This document shows positions 1 to 5,778 of a stretch of DNA of 5,934 nt, one piece after another. The notes beneath the pieces were generated by a model that had not been told where the DNA came from, searched no databases, and saw only the letters and a program-made list of their open reading frames with translations. This stretch comes from Deltaproteobacteria bacterium (GTDB taxonomy: Bacteria; UBA10199; SBBF01): NCBI GenBank assembly GCA_016207765.1, contig JACQOY010000135.1:1-5934 (forward strand). Reading direction: 5' to 3'. A program made the translations under genes and the position numbers. The stretch's first letter is position 1. Each line of letters begins with the position of its first letter.

Positions 1-281
1 GAGAGGGTGATGTTCTTCACCTTGAGCGGGGAGATAAACTGGTATTTATATCCATGCGCGATGGCATATTCCCTGTTGAAGTTGAGGGGATTGGTCTCCA
101 TGAAGGTGGTGACAAACTCAACGCCAAAGGCCCGGGTGATGGTGATGCCGCGGGGATGGCAAAAAACCTCCCCTTCGTTGAAATCTTCCAGCACCCGGCC
201 GTACTGGGGATATTTCGCCTGGTCGATTTTTGCCGGCATTGAGGGGCTAAGTTCTTTGAATGGGGGATAAGGGATTTTCAT
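1..281 (-). CDS. mch: MaoC-family dehydratase, probable mesaconyl-CoA hydratase (partial, 3' end outside window)
   Basis: Only the first 93 residues are inside the window. The reading begins MKIPYPPFKELSPSM and continues through KYPQYGRVLEDFNEGEVF and HPRGITITRAFGVEF, the N-terminal 'hot-dog' hydratase pattern of MaoC-like enoyl-CoA hydratases (G-x-x-F-E-D-F-x-x-G start, then the T-I-T helix). The catalytic Asp/His region is beyond the edge. I chose ATG at 281 because it overlaps the mcd stop as ATGA and has an AGGAG 11 bases upstream; the internal ATG at 239 (MPAKIDQ) has no visible Shine-Dalgarno. By family and context it would hydrate mesaconyl-C1-CoA to beta-methylmalyl-CoA, between the dehydrogenase and lyase encoded just upstream. 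Another MaoC hydratase role is possible from the fragment alone; the neighbours carry most of the assignment. Confidence 0.75.
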   Translation of the reverse strand, partial: MKIPYPPFKELSPSMPAKIDQAKYPQYGRVLEDFNEGEVFCHPRGITITRAFGVEFVTTFMETNPLNFNREYAIAHGYKYQFISPLKVKNITL

Positions 282-1957
282 TTTTTCAGTTTCTCCTCAA
301 GCAATGATCGGGCGATAACCCGGAGCGCCAGCACATCCTCGGCCCCTTCAAAAATGGAAAACACCCGGGCATCGACAAAATAACGGCTCACCGCGTATTC
401 CTCGGCATAACCCATGCCGCCGTGCAACTGCATCGCCTCGCGCGTCACCCATTCGGCCACTTTACTGGCATAAAATTTCACCAGCGAGGCTTCCATCACC
501 CCTTTTCCCTCATCCATCAGGCGGGCAGAATGATAGGTGAGCTGGCGCGAGGCCTGGATGATGGCGGCCATTTTTACAAGCTTGTACTTGGTCAGCTGAT
601 AGTTGAAAATCGGCTGTTTAAAAACGCTTCGTTCGTTGGAATATTGAAGGCCTTTTTCAAACGCGGCCTGCATAACGCCCAGTGCGCGGGCCGCCGTCTG
701 CAAACGGCCGCCGGCAAAGCCTTCCATTTGAAGATAAAACCCTTTCCCCAGCCCCGCATCGAGGCCGATCAAATTTTCAGCGGGAACAAAGTAATCCTTG
801 AACGACACTTCAAAGCTGTGCATGCCGCGATAGCCGATGGTGCCGATCGCTTTTCCGTCAATGTGGCCGCCTGATGGCTGGCCACCAGGTGGCTGGCCAC
901 TAAGTGGCTGGTCGTAGCTGAATTCGTGGCCATCAAACGACGGTTTTTCGGCAATCACGATGCTCAAGCCTTTGTGGCCCTTGGAGAGATCGGGGTCGGT
1001 TCGCACCAGGATCATCAGCAAATGGGCATAACCGGCGAAGGTGGCCCAGGTTTTGGTGCCGTTGATGAGCCAGCCCCCCTCTGTGCGGGTGGCGGTTACT
1101 TTCATGCCGGCGACATCGGAACCGTAATCGGGTTCGGTCACCGTGACGGCGCACATCTTCTCGCCCGAGGCCAGGAGGGGAAGCCACTTTTGCTTTTGTT
1201 CCTCTGTTCCCCCTTTAAGAAGGGCCTTGGCGAGAATTTCGGGCCTGGTGACCAGGCTTCCGGCGATGCCCAGCGATCCCCTGCTTAATTCCTCGGTGAC
1301 GATGATCATCCCCATGTTGTCCGGCTTGGTGTCATCCTGAAATCCGCCGTAGCGTTGGGGGATGGAAAGGCCGAAACAACCGAGCTCTTTAAGGCCATTG
1401 ATGATTTCCTGCGGGATCAACAGATCGTGACGATGGACTTTTTCGGCAATGGGCCAGACATTATCCTCGGCGAATTTTTTGAATGTGTCGCGGATCATTG
1501 TCTGATCTTCGGTGAGCCCGCTGTTTCCCGCCCCTTTGTCCCGGAGGAGCTCCGCTGTTTTTTCGTACCGGGCGGGGGAAAGGGTGTCGGTGACAAAAGA
1601 GATGATTTCGTTGTTCCAGGCCGTTTCCAAAAGCTCGTGCTGGGTCACTCCGAGCCTGAAGGCGTGGGCCGACATCTTGTTGGCCACATCGGCGAGGGCG
1701 TCGCCCGCAAAAAAGAGGGCCAGTTCTTTTTGAACCTCTCCCCCCGTTTTGTCGGCAAAGGCAATGGTCTGCCTTGCCGCCGCCAGTTCGCTTTTCATCC
1801 AGACGATGTCGTAGGCGAGCACCTGATGCCGGTCGAGCTTTTCGACGGAAACGCCCCCTTTTTCGGCTGTTTCCCCGGCAAGGTGGTCGAGCAGGATCTC
1901 GACGGAGGCCTCGCTCTTTTCAACCAGGGATAAAAGTTTGGATTTATCGAAGGTCAT
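278..1957 (-). CDS. mcd: Methylsuccinyl-CoA dehydrogenase (acyl-CoA dehydrogenase family, FAD)
   Basis: A 559-residue flavoprotein expected to oxidise (2S)-methylsuccinyl-CoA to mesaconyl-C1-CoA in the cytoplasm, passing electrons to ETF. Residues ~1-150 form a helical N-terminal extension absent from ordinary ~380-residue acyl-CoA dehydrogenases and typical of the methylsuccinyl-CoA branch. The standard fold follows: N-terminal helical domain ~150-265, beta domain from about AVTVTEPDYGSDVAG (270-284) through IGTIGYRGMHSFEVSF, and C-terminal helical domain with LHGGMGYAEEY (511-521). The Glu of IFEG (E537) sits where the catalytic base of medium-chain dehydrogenases lies. The start is ATG at 1957 (MTFDKSKLL); the frame stays open for 69 more codons upstream, but these overlap mcl and look non-coding. 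An AAGGA lies about 13 bases before the ATG. Odd: a QPxxG repeat in the beta domain (see repeat at 866-910). The gap to mcl is 71 bp. Confidence 0.88.
   Translation of the reverse strand: MTFDKSKLLSLVEKSEASVEILLDHLAGETAEKGGVSVEKLDRHQVLAYDIVWMKSELAAARQTIAFADKTGGEVQKELALFFAGDALADVANKMSAHAFRLGVTQHELLETAWNNEIISFVTDTLSPARYEKTAELLRDKGAGNSGLTEDQTMIRDTFKKFAEDNVWPIAEKVHRHDLLIPQEIINGLKELGCFGLSIPQRYGGFQDDTKPDNMGMIIVTEELSRGSLGIAGSLVTRPEILAKALLKGGTEEQKQKWLPLLASGEKMCAVTVTEPDYGSDVAGMKVTATRTEGGWLINGTKTWATFAGYAHLLMILVRTDPDLSKGHKGLSIVIAEKPSFDGHEFSYDQPLSGQPPGGQPSGGHIDGKAIGTIGYRGMHSFEVSFKDYFVPAENLIGLDAGLGKGFYLQMEGFAGGRLQTAARALGVMQAAFEKGLQYSNERSVFKQPIFNYQLTKYKLVKMAAIIQASRQLTYHSARLMDEGKGVMEASLVKFYASKVAEWVTREAMQLHGGMGYAEEYAVSRYFVDARVFSIFEGAEDVLALRVIARSLLEEKLKK
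293..298 (-). promoter_or_regulatory. Shine-Dalgarno for mch, inside the mcd 3' end
   Basis: The minus strand reads GAGGAG, 11 bases before the ATG at 281, within the last codons of mcd. With the ATGA stop/start overlap (278-281) it argues for translational coupling of mcd and mch and decides the mch start over the internal ATG at 239. Confidence 0.55.
866..910 (-). repeat. Three tandem 15-bp units inside mcd encoding QPxxG
   Basis: Read on the minus strand, 910-896, 895-881 and 880-866 are three adjacent 15-base units starting CAGCCA and ending GGC. Units 1 and 2 agree at 13 of 15 bases, and units 2 and 3 at 12 of 15. They are in frame and encode QPLSG, QPPGG and QPSGG (Mcd residues 350-364), just before the conserved IGTIGYRGMH strand. 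The Pro/Gly content suggests a flexible surface loop in the beta domain, probably grown by slippage. Being a multiple of three, copy changes would not break the enzyme. Confidence 0.85.
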
Positions 1958-2028
1958 AATTTTGTATGTTTCCTTCTGTGGCAAAACACCACGAGTCAAG
2001 TAATTTACATACACCAAGCCCTTGCGAC

Positions 2029-3024
2029 TTACACAGCAAAAAACGCCCTTTCCGCCGCCTCGGGGAGTTTTTGACCGCTCAGGTGTACCCTCTGCGCCAG
2101 TTCCCAGTAATAACGATACGTGGCCCGGTCGTGAAGATCGCCCGCGAACTGGATGGGACCCCAATTGTTCTTTTGCGCCTCCAGAAGAATTTCACATCCC
2201 TTGGTGACCAATGAATAATCGGGGGTCATGGCTTCCACAATGGCGTCGATTTGCGTCGGATAAATCGACCACATGCGGAGGAAACCGAATTCGCTCCGGG
2301 CGCGCGCCGCATCGGCCTTTGTCTTCTCGAAATCCTTGAGATCGAGGGTTACGTTGTGCGCCGGGATAACCCCAAAGGCCAATGCCGCCGCCACAACCTC
2401 GGCTTTGGCGCGGACCAAAAGGGCATGTTCAAACTGCCCCGGCGATTTCATGCATTCTTCCGGAATGGCGCCGTGGTGACCCGAAATAAAGTCCATCAGC
2501 CCGAAATCGAGCACCTGCATCCAGGGGAGGGCGGCAATTTCGAACGCGTCTTTGAGCGCCCCATGTGTTTCGATCAGGCAGTGAATGGGGATTTCCCGTT
2601 TGATGTTCGCCTTCTTTGCCGCCTCTTGAATAGTGGAGACCATTTCGGCCACCTGTTTGACCGATGTCGGCTTTGGAATGGTAATGTAGGCGGCGACGTC
2701 CCCGCATCCGGGAACAACGATATCGACATCCTTTTTCCAGTGCGCATGGGTATAATCGTGGATGCGGATGCCGCTCATCTTATGCTGATTGAGCGGCCCT
2801 TTTTGGATCGCCACGATCATTTCGGCGTGTTCCTTCTCGCGCCCCGCGGGGGCGCCGTCTTCGCAATCCATGGTGATGTCGAAGACCCCCCCTTTTTTAT
2901 TCTGGAGTTCCAGGGCCTTGGTGATCAGTTTTTCCGATCCGGCAAAGTGTTCGCAGGCCGGAATAACGGGAAACGGTTTTTCCCCTTTGAACAGGGCCTC
3001 TTTGGGATGGGTCAATTGGCTCAT
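2029..3024 (-). CDS. mcl1: HpcH/HpaI (CitE-like) CoA lyase, probable beta-methylmalyl-CoA/malyl-CoA lyase
   Basis: 331 residues, a usual length for this TIM-barrel lyase family (~300-340). Visible landmarks are FDITMDCEDGAPAG (48-61, the acidic E-D loop), GIRIHD with R87, IPIHCLIETHGAL with E152 (metal/CoA region), and VLDFGLMDFISG with D178, the second expected Mg2+ ligand. The N-terminus reads PVIPACEHFAGSEKLI where classical Mcl1/CitE proteins have an LF-x-PG-like motif, so this is a divergent subtype. Expected reaction: beta-methylmalyl-CoA to glyoxylate plus propionyl-CoA, and possibly acetyl-CoA plus glyoxylate to malyl-CoA. The ATG at 3024 overlaps the epi stop (ATGA) and has a strong GGAGGAG at 7-base spacing, so 55 in-frame codons upstream are rejected. 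The family call is firm; the substrate is inferred from mcd, mch and epi alongside. Confidence 0.82.
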   Translation of the reverse strand: MSQLTHPKEALFKGEKPFPVIPACEHFAGSEKLITKALELQNKKGGVFDITMDCEDGAPAGREKEHAEMIVAIQKGPLNQHKMSGIRIHDYTHAHWKKDVDIVVPGCGDVAAYITIPKPTSVKQVAEMVSTIQEAAKKANIKREIPIHCLIETHGALKDAFEIAALPWMQVLDFGLMDFISGHHGAIPEECMKSPGQFEHALLVRAKAEVVAAALAFGVIPAHNVTLDLKDFEKTKADAARARSEFGFLRMWSIYPTQIDAIVEAMTPDYSLVTKGCEILLEAQKNNWGPIQFAGDLHDRATYRYYWELAQRVHLSGQKLPEAAERAFFAV

Positions 3025-3434
3025 TTTTTCTCCTCCGACAATTCGATCAGCACGCCGCCGGTGGATTTGGGATGAACGAAGGCAATTCGCTTTCCGTGCG
3101 CGCCGATACGGGGTTTTTGGTCGATTAGTTGGACTCCTTGCTTCTTCAGATTTTCCAAATGGGCGTCGATATTCGAAACCTGCAGGCAAATATGATGGAG
3201 GCCGCTACGCCCCTTCCGGTCCTCCAGAAATTTCGAAACGGGACTATCCGGCGCCGTTGGAAAAAGCAATTCCAAATTCGTTTCTCCCATGCCGAAAAAG
3301 GCGGCACGGACCTTTTGATCGGCCACTTCTTCAATATGTTCCGGCCCCTTGCCCAGAAGGTTTCGGTAGAGGGTGATAGCCGCATCCAAATCGGGGACGG
3401 CAATGGCTACATGGTCAACCTTTTTAAATGACAT
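3021..3434 (-). CDS. epi: Methylmalonyl-CoA/ethylmalonyl-CoA epimerase (glyoxalase-fold)
   Basis: 137 residues, matching the size of the epimerase family in the vicinal-oxygen-chelate (glyoxalase/bleomycin resistance) fold. Two beta-alpha-beta halves are visible: VDHVAIAVPDLDAAITLY with metal ligand H8; MGETNLELLFPTAPDSPVSKFLE (49-71); LHHICLQVSNIDAHL with H80/H81; and AFVHPKSTGGVLIELSE with E131. The His/His/Glu positions fit the divalent metal site of methylmalonyl-CoA epimerases. In the ethylmalonyl-CoA pathway one such enzyme racemises both ethylmalonyl-CoA and methylmalonyl-CoA, linking the propionyl-CoA released by the lyase to succinyl-CoA. It is first in the minus-strand operon. The ATG at 3434 is the natural N-terminus (MSFKKVDHVA) but has no clear Shine-Dalgarno, so translation may start weakly or from a short leader. 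The family call is strong; the ethylmalonyl role is from context. Confidence 0.88.
   Translation of the reverse strand: MSFKKVDHVAIAVPDLDAAITLYRNLLGKGPEHIEEVADQKVRAAFFGMGETNLELLFPTAPDSPVSKFLEDRKGRSGLHHICLQVSNIDAHLENLKKQGVQLIDQKPRIGAHGKRIAFVHPKSTGGVLIELSEEKK
3030..3036 (-). promoter_or_regulatory. Strong Shine-Dalgarno for mcl1
   Basis: The minus strand carries GGAGGAG a few bases before ATG 3024, inside the end of epi. It fixes the mcl1 start and, with the ATGA overlap at 3021-3024, indicates coupled translation of epi and mcl1. Confidence 0.75.
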
Positions 3435-3526
3435 GATTTTGACTGTTTCGTTAAATTAAGACCCACGTTGGTACTACGGCACGAAAGAACTTGTCAAATT
3501 CAAATCATTCTGCTTTACGAAATGGC
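3435..3526. promoter_or_regulatory. Divergent intergenic region between epi and the malic enzyme
   Basis: This 56- to 92-bp gap (depending on the malic enzyme start) must hold the promoters of both divergent units unless the operon is read from elsewhere. It is AT-richer than its flanks (TTAAATTAAG at 3451-3460). A TTGACT at 3439-3444 resembles a -35 box, but no good -10 hexamer lies at 16-18 bases, and on the minus strand TAATTT has no convincing -35. I see no clear operator palindrome. Presence of promoters is inferred from gene layout, not from consensus boxes. Confidence 0.35.
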
Positions 3527-4846
3527 ATGGCCATCAAGCAAAAGCTTGTCCGGACGCTTCGTTTCAGAAATACGCAGAAGATCGGGGTCTTGGCCAAGCT
3601 GATCTCACAGATGAGTTCGCTGGGGGCCGATTTGGGTAATATTGCCACGGTTTCCGTCGGTGAGCTTTATACCATCCGCAACATCAGCATTATCGTCAAC
3701 GACGAGGCCCACTTAAAACAGATTATCGACTCGGTCAAACAACTTCCCGAATGCCAGTTGGAAGCGGTTGTGGATGACGTGCTGGAGATTCATCAGGGGG
3801 GAAAACTTTCTGTTTCGCCAAGCCACCCGGTCAAGACGGTTGAAGACCTCTCAAAAGTCTACACGCCGGGGGTGGCGAGCGTCTGCCGGTTGATCAAGGA
3901 TGATCCTTCACAGGCGGAGAAATACACGACCATCCCGAAAACGGTGGCGATTGTGACCAATGGAAGCCGGGTGCTCGGGCTCGGGAACATCGGGCCGGTT
4001 GCCAGTATGCCGGTCATGGAGGGAAAGGCGGCGCTTTTCGCGCAGTTCTCCGGCATGCACATGCTCCCGATTCTGATCAACACGCTGGATGTAAACCGGT
4101 TCATCGACACAGTGGAGTCGATTTCCTCCACCTTTGCGGCTATCCAGCTGGAGGATATCCGGACCCCCGACTGTTTTGTCATTGAAGACGCCCTGACGCG
4201 CCGCCTGAATATCCCCGTTTTTCACGATGACCAGCATGGAACGGCCACCGTCACCCTGGCCGCCCTGATCAACGCCACCCGTCTCGGGGGGCACGATTTG
4301 AAAACCTCAACCGTCGGGCAGATCGGATTGGGGGCGGCGGGAACGGCCATCGGCCGGTTGATCATGAAATATTCCAAAAAGCCGGTTTACGGCACCGACG
4401 TCAATCCCGACTGTATGGCCCGGTTCAAGGAGTTTGGGGGGCATCCCATCGGGCTTGAGGAATTGATGAAAAAATGTTCGGTAATCGTGGCGACAACCGG
4501 CATCGGCGGCCTCATCAAGCCTTCATGGGTGCAGAAGGGGCAGGTGATTCTGGCCTTGTCCAACCCCCTCCCCGAAATAGCCATGCGCGACGCCCTTAAC
4601 GCCGGGGCGGCCTTCGCCAGCGATGGAAGCCGGGTCAACAATCTTTTGGCCTATCCCGGCCTTTTGCGCGGCGCCGTGCAGGCGCGGGCGACCAAAATGG
4701 TTCCCGAAATGTTTATCGCTGCGGCGCTGGCAATTGTCGAACATACCCCGGCGCAAGAGTTGATTCCCGATCCCCTCGATCCCCTTCTTCACGATGCCGT
4801 CACCAAGGCGGTCGCCAAAGCGGCCATCAAGGCGAAAGCGGTTTAA
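3527..4846 (+). CDS. NAD(P)-dependent malic enzyme with N-terminal ACT domain
   Basis: 439 residues from ATG 3527 (451 if the in-frame TTG at 3491 is used; neither has a good Shine-Dalgarno). Residues ~8-90 form an ACT-like ligand-binding domain (TLRFRNTQKIGVLAKLIS, then ISIIVNDEAHLKQIIDSV). The malic enzyme body follows. Visible are VYTPGVA with catalytic Tyr112, MEGKAALF with catalytic Lys167, LEDI (E209/D210) and FHDDQHGTA (D234/D235) for the divalent metal, and GLGAAGTAIG (267-276) as the Rossmann dinucleotide loop, then ALSNPLPEI. It would oxidatively decarboxylate malate to pyruvate and CO2. NAD versus NADP cannot be decided. The ACT domain implies allosteric control, perhaps by an amino acid or CoA metabolite. 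Divergent placement beside the ethylmalonyl-CoA operon suggests it handles malate made from glyoxylate. Its TAA shares the TTAA with the stop of the convergent gene. Confidence 0.9.
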   Translation: MAIKQKLVRTLRFRNTQKIGVLAKLISQMSSLGADLGNIATVSVGELYTIRNISIIVNDEAHLKQIIDSVKQLPECQLEAVVDDVLEIHQGGKLSVSPSHPVKTVEDLSKVYTPGVASVCRLIKDDPSQAEKYTTIPKTVAIVTNGSRVLGLGNIGPVASMPVMEGKAALFAQFSGMHMLPILINTLDVNRFIDTVESISSTFAAIQLEDIRTPDCFVIEDALTRRLNIPVFHDDQHGTATVTLAALINATRLGGHDLKTSTVGQIGLGAAGTAIGRLIMKYSKKPVYGTDVNPDCMARFKEFGGHPIGLEELMKKCSVIVATTGIGGLIKPSWVQKGQVILALSNPLPEIAMRDALNAGAAFASDGSRVNNLLAYPGLLRGAVQARATKMVPEMFIAAALAIVEHTPAQELIPDPLDPLLHDAVTKAVAKAAIKAKAV

Positions 4847-5049
4847 AACGTCAGCACGCGGGCCGAATCGCGGACAAGTTCACGAAGGTCTTTCATGGTC
4901 GAGAGGGGGCACAATTCGGAACTTTCTTTTTGCCGGAGTTTGAGACAGGTCCCGCAGGCCAGAATCTTTCCGCCGTTTTCCAGAAACGCCGTCATTTGTT
5001 CCGTGACCCTCCATTTCGGGTGGTTTTTTTTGAGGTAGTTGATCTTCAA
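4843..5049 (-). pseudogene. DsrE-like protein, C-terminal fragment (5'-truncated)
   Basis: The 68 residues from a TTG at 5049 end in AFLENGGKILACGTCLKLRQ and then PLSTMKDLRELVRDSARVLTF. This is the C-terminal half of the DsrE/YchN-like family, with its CGTC Cys pair (C32, C35) and the S-T-M-x-x-L / D-x-x-L-x-F end. Complete members are about 110-120 residues; the N-terminal beta-alpha half is missing. The start is replaced by KINYLKKNHP, encoded by 26 bases identical to nuoI (5018-5043 versus 5816-5841). In frame upstream there is a stop at 5065-5067 and no ATG or Shine-Dalgarno, and no DsrE N-terminus was found in the other frames. The most likely reading is a gene remnant cut by rearrangement; a short expressed protein or an assembly join cannot be excluded. 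It converges with the malic enzyme, the two stops overlapping by 3 bases. Confidence 0.6.
5018..5043. repeat. 26-bp direct repeat, left copy (in DsrE fragment)
   Basis: Positions 5018-5043 match 5816-5841 base for base, including an eight-T run; the flanks on both sides differ. On the minus strand both copies are read in the same frame and give INYLKKNHP. The right copy lies inside nuoI, where the peptide fits; here it forms the broken start of the DsrE fragment. Confidence 0.9.
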
Positions 5050-5147
5050 TCCCGGTATGATTGTTTATGACCCGGACATGTTCAATGTTCTTTACAAATT
5101 TTCAGTTCCCGATTGAAGGCCCACATCGGTCATGTTAGTCTTTGGTT
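5044..5147. other. Short gene-free leader before the nucleotidyltransferase module
   Basis: About 100 bases between the left repeat and the small basic protein gene. No protein homology was recognised in any frame, and the minus-strand frame of the DsrE fragment meets a stop at 5065-5067. It contains a local TGTTCAATGTTC direct repeat (5078-5089) and AT-rich stretches (TTTACAAATTTT at 5091-5102) that could carry a promoter, but no spaced -35/-10 pair was found. Confidence 0.4.
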
Positions 5148-5366
5148 ATGGGGCGTACGCGGACCAGAATGGCGGTGTATGTAGCAAGATCCTACAAAGA
5201 AGCCGAGAAATTCAACCGAATTTTCTGGCTCAAGGCGGGCCCCGCAGCGCGCTTTGCCTCTGCCTGGCGCATGATCACAGAATTCCATCAAAAGATAAGG
5301 GGAAAACGTGGAAGTCTGCCAAGACTACGAAGATCTGTTCAGAATATTAAACGCTCACGGGATTAG
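5148..5366 (+). CDS. Small basic protein preceding a nucleotidyltransferase, possible toxin-antitoxin partner
   Basis: 72 residues from ATG 5148 (alternatives: TTG 5142, or ATG 5169 giving MAVYVARSYKEAEKF); no start has a clear Shine-Dalgarno. The pattern is an SYKEAE helix near the N-terminus, W27, PAARFASAWRMI in the middle, and a basic tail LPRLRRSVQNIKRSR. From memory this resembles the small proteins commonly encoded just before minimal nucleotidyltransferases of the DUF6036-like kind (SF-x-EAE, then W, then R-L-x-R-x-x-x). It is very rich in Lys/Arg, with no signal peptide or membrane segment. Its end overlaps the nucleotidyltransferase start by 59 bp in another frame, so the two are surely co-expressed. 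The function is unknown; an antitoxin-like or adaptor role is inferred from pairing only. Another ORF covering 5132-5350 in a different frame looks like a shadow. Confidence 0.6.
   Translation: MGRTRTRMAVYVARSYKEAEKFNRIFWLKAGPAARFASAWRMITEFHQKIRGKRGSLPRLRRSVQNIKRSRD
5297..5302 (+). promoter_or_regulatory. Shine-Dalgarno fixing the GTG start of the nucleotidyltransferase
   Basis: AAGGGG lies 5 bases before GTG 5308, inside the preceding small gene. No other in-frame start precedes the conserved VAGAQA motif, so this site supports the GTG start and the 59-bp gene overlap. Confidence 0.65.
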
Positions 5367-5766
5367 GTATCTTGTAGCCGGGGCCCAGGCCGTTATCTAC
5401 TATACGGAACCCCGCTACACGAAAGATCTGGATGTGTGGGTTATTCCCGAGATGAACGATCCACGGAATGTTATGCGGGCCCTGGCCAATTTTGGCGCCC
5501 CTCTCAAAGGTCTTTCAAAAGATGACTTTGATAACGGGCAACTGATTATTCAAATTGGCGTCGCACCGGTTCGTGTCGATATTTTGCTGGATATTGAAGG
5601 GGTGGATTTTAAAAAGGCGTGGAAGAATCGCAAACGGGCCCGTTACGGGAATGTTCCCATCAATGTCATGGGAATTGCCGATCTGATCAAGGCAAAAAAA
5701 GCGGCCGGCCGGCCGCAAGATATTGTTGATCTGGAGAAACTGATCAAGGTTAAGAAGAAACAATAA
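5308..5766 (+). CDS. Minimal nucleotidyltransferase (MNT/DUF6036-like)
   Basis: 152 residues of the Pol-beta-like nucleotidyltransferase fold. The core motif reads YLVAGAQAV (21-29), 13 intervening residues, then DLDV (D40, D42), with a third acidic residue in VRVDILLD (D91) and the family-typical tail IADLIKAKKAAGRPQDIVDLEKL (123-145). The usual h-G-[G/S] start is G-A here (G25, A26), while spacing to D-x-D and all three acids are kept, so activity is plausible. Relatives act as toxins or antitoxins (AbiEii and MNT/HEPN types) that transfer nucleotides to protein or RNA; the substrate here is unknown. It starts at GTG 5308 behind AAGGGG and overlaps the small basic gene. Sampled stretches run about 45-48% GC against about 58% in the malic enzyme, a hint of separate origin. 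It ends 12 bases from the convergent nuoI stop. Confidence 0.82.
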   Translation: MEVCQDYEDLFRILNAHGIRYLVAGAQAVIYYTEPRYTKDLDVWVIPEMNDPRNVMRALANFGAPLKGLSKDDFDNGQLIIQIGVAPVRVDILLDIEGVDFKKAWKNRKRARYGNVPINVMGIADLIKAKKAAGRPQDIVDLEKLIKVKKKQ

Positions 5767-5778
5767 TCTACGGCCCTG

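Noticed and set aside
1355..1933. 192-codon plus-strand reading frame opposite mcd
   Set aside because: Antisense shadow of the Mcd N-terminal part; no motif and no start signal.
1958..2028. Possible hairpin (GTGG...CCAC) and TTGACT promoter-like box in the mcl1-mcd gap
   Set aside because: The stem is only four base pairs, and no -10 hexamer sits at a suitable distance from TTGACT.
1958..2164. 69-codon N-terminal extension of the mcd frame
   Set aside because: It overlaps the mcl1 3' end, is Arg/Gly/Pro-rich without family similarity, and the ATG at 1957 gives a proper Mcd N-terminus.
2251..3075. 274-codon plus-strand reading frame opposite mcl1
   Set aside because: It is the antisense shadow of a confidently identified lyase gene, with no recognisable family, and its composition reflects mirrored codons.
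3025..3189. 55-codon N-terminal extension of the lyase frame
   Set aside because: It lies inside epi. The ATG at 3024 has a strong GGAGGAG and an ATGA overlap.
4847..4900. Terminator search between the convergent malic enzyme and DsrE fragment
   Set aside because: The stop codons overlap at TTAA and no GC stem followed by T-run is visible on either strand.
5701..5716. Perfect 16-bp palindrome gcggccggccggccgc
   Set aside because: It encodes the conserved A-A-G-R-P stretch of the nucleotidyltransferase, so it is best explained by GC-rich codon choice. There is no loop or T-run for a terminator.
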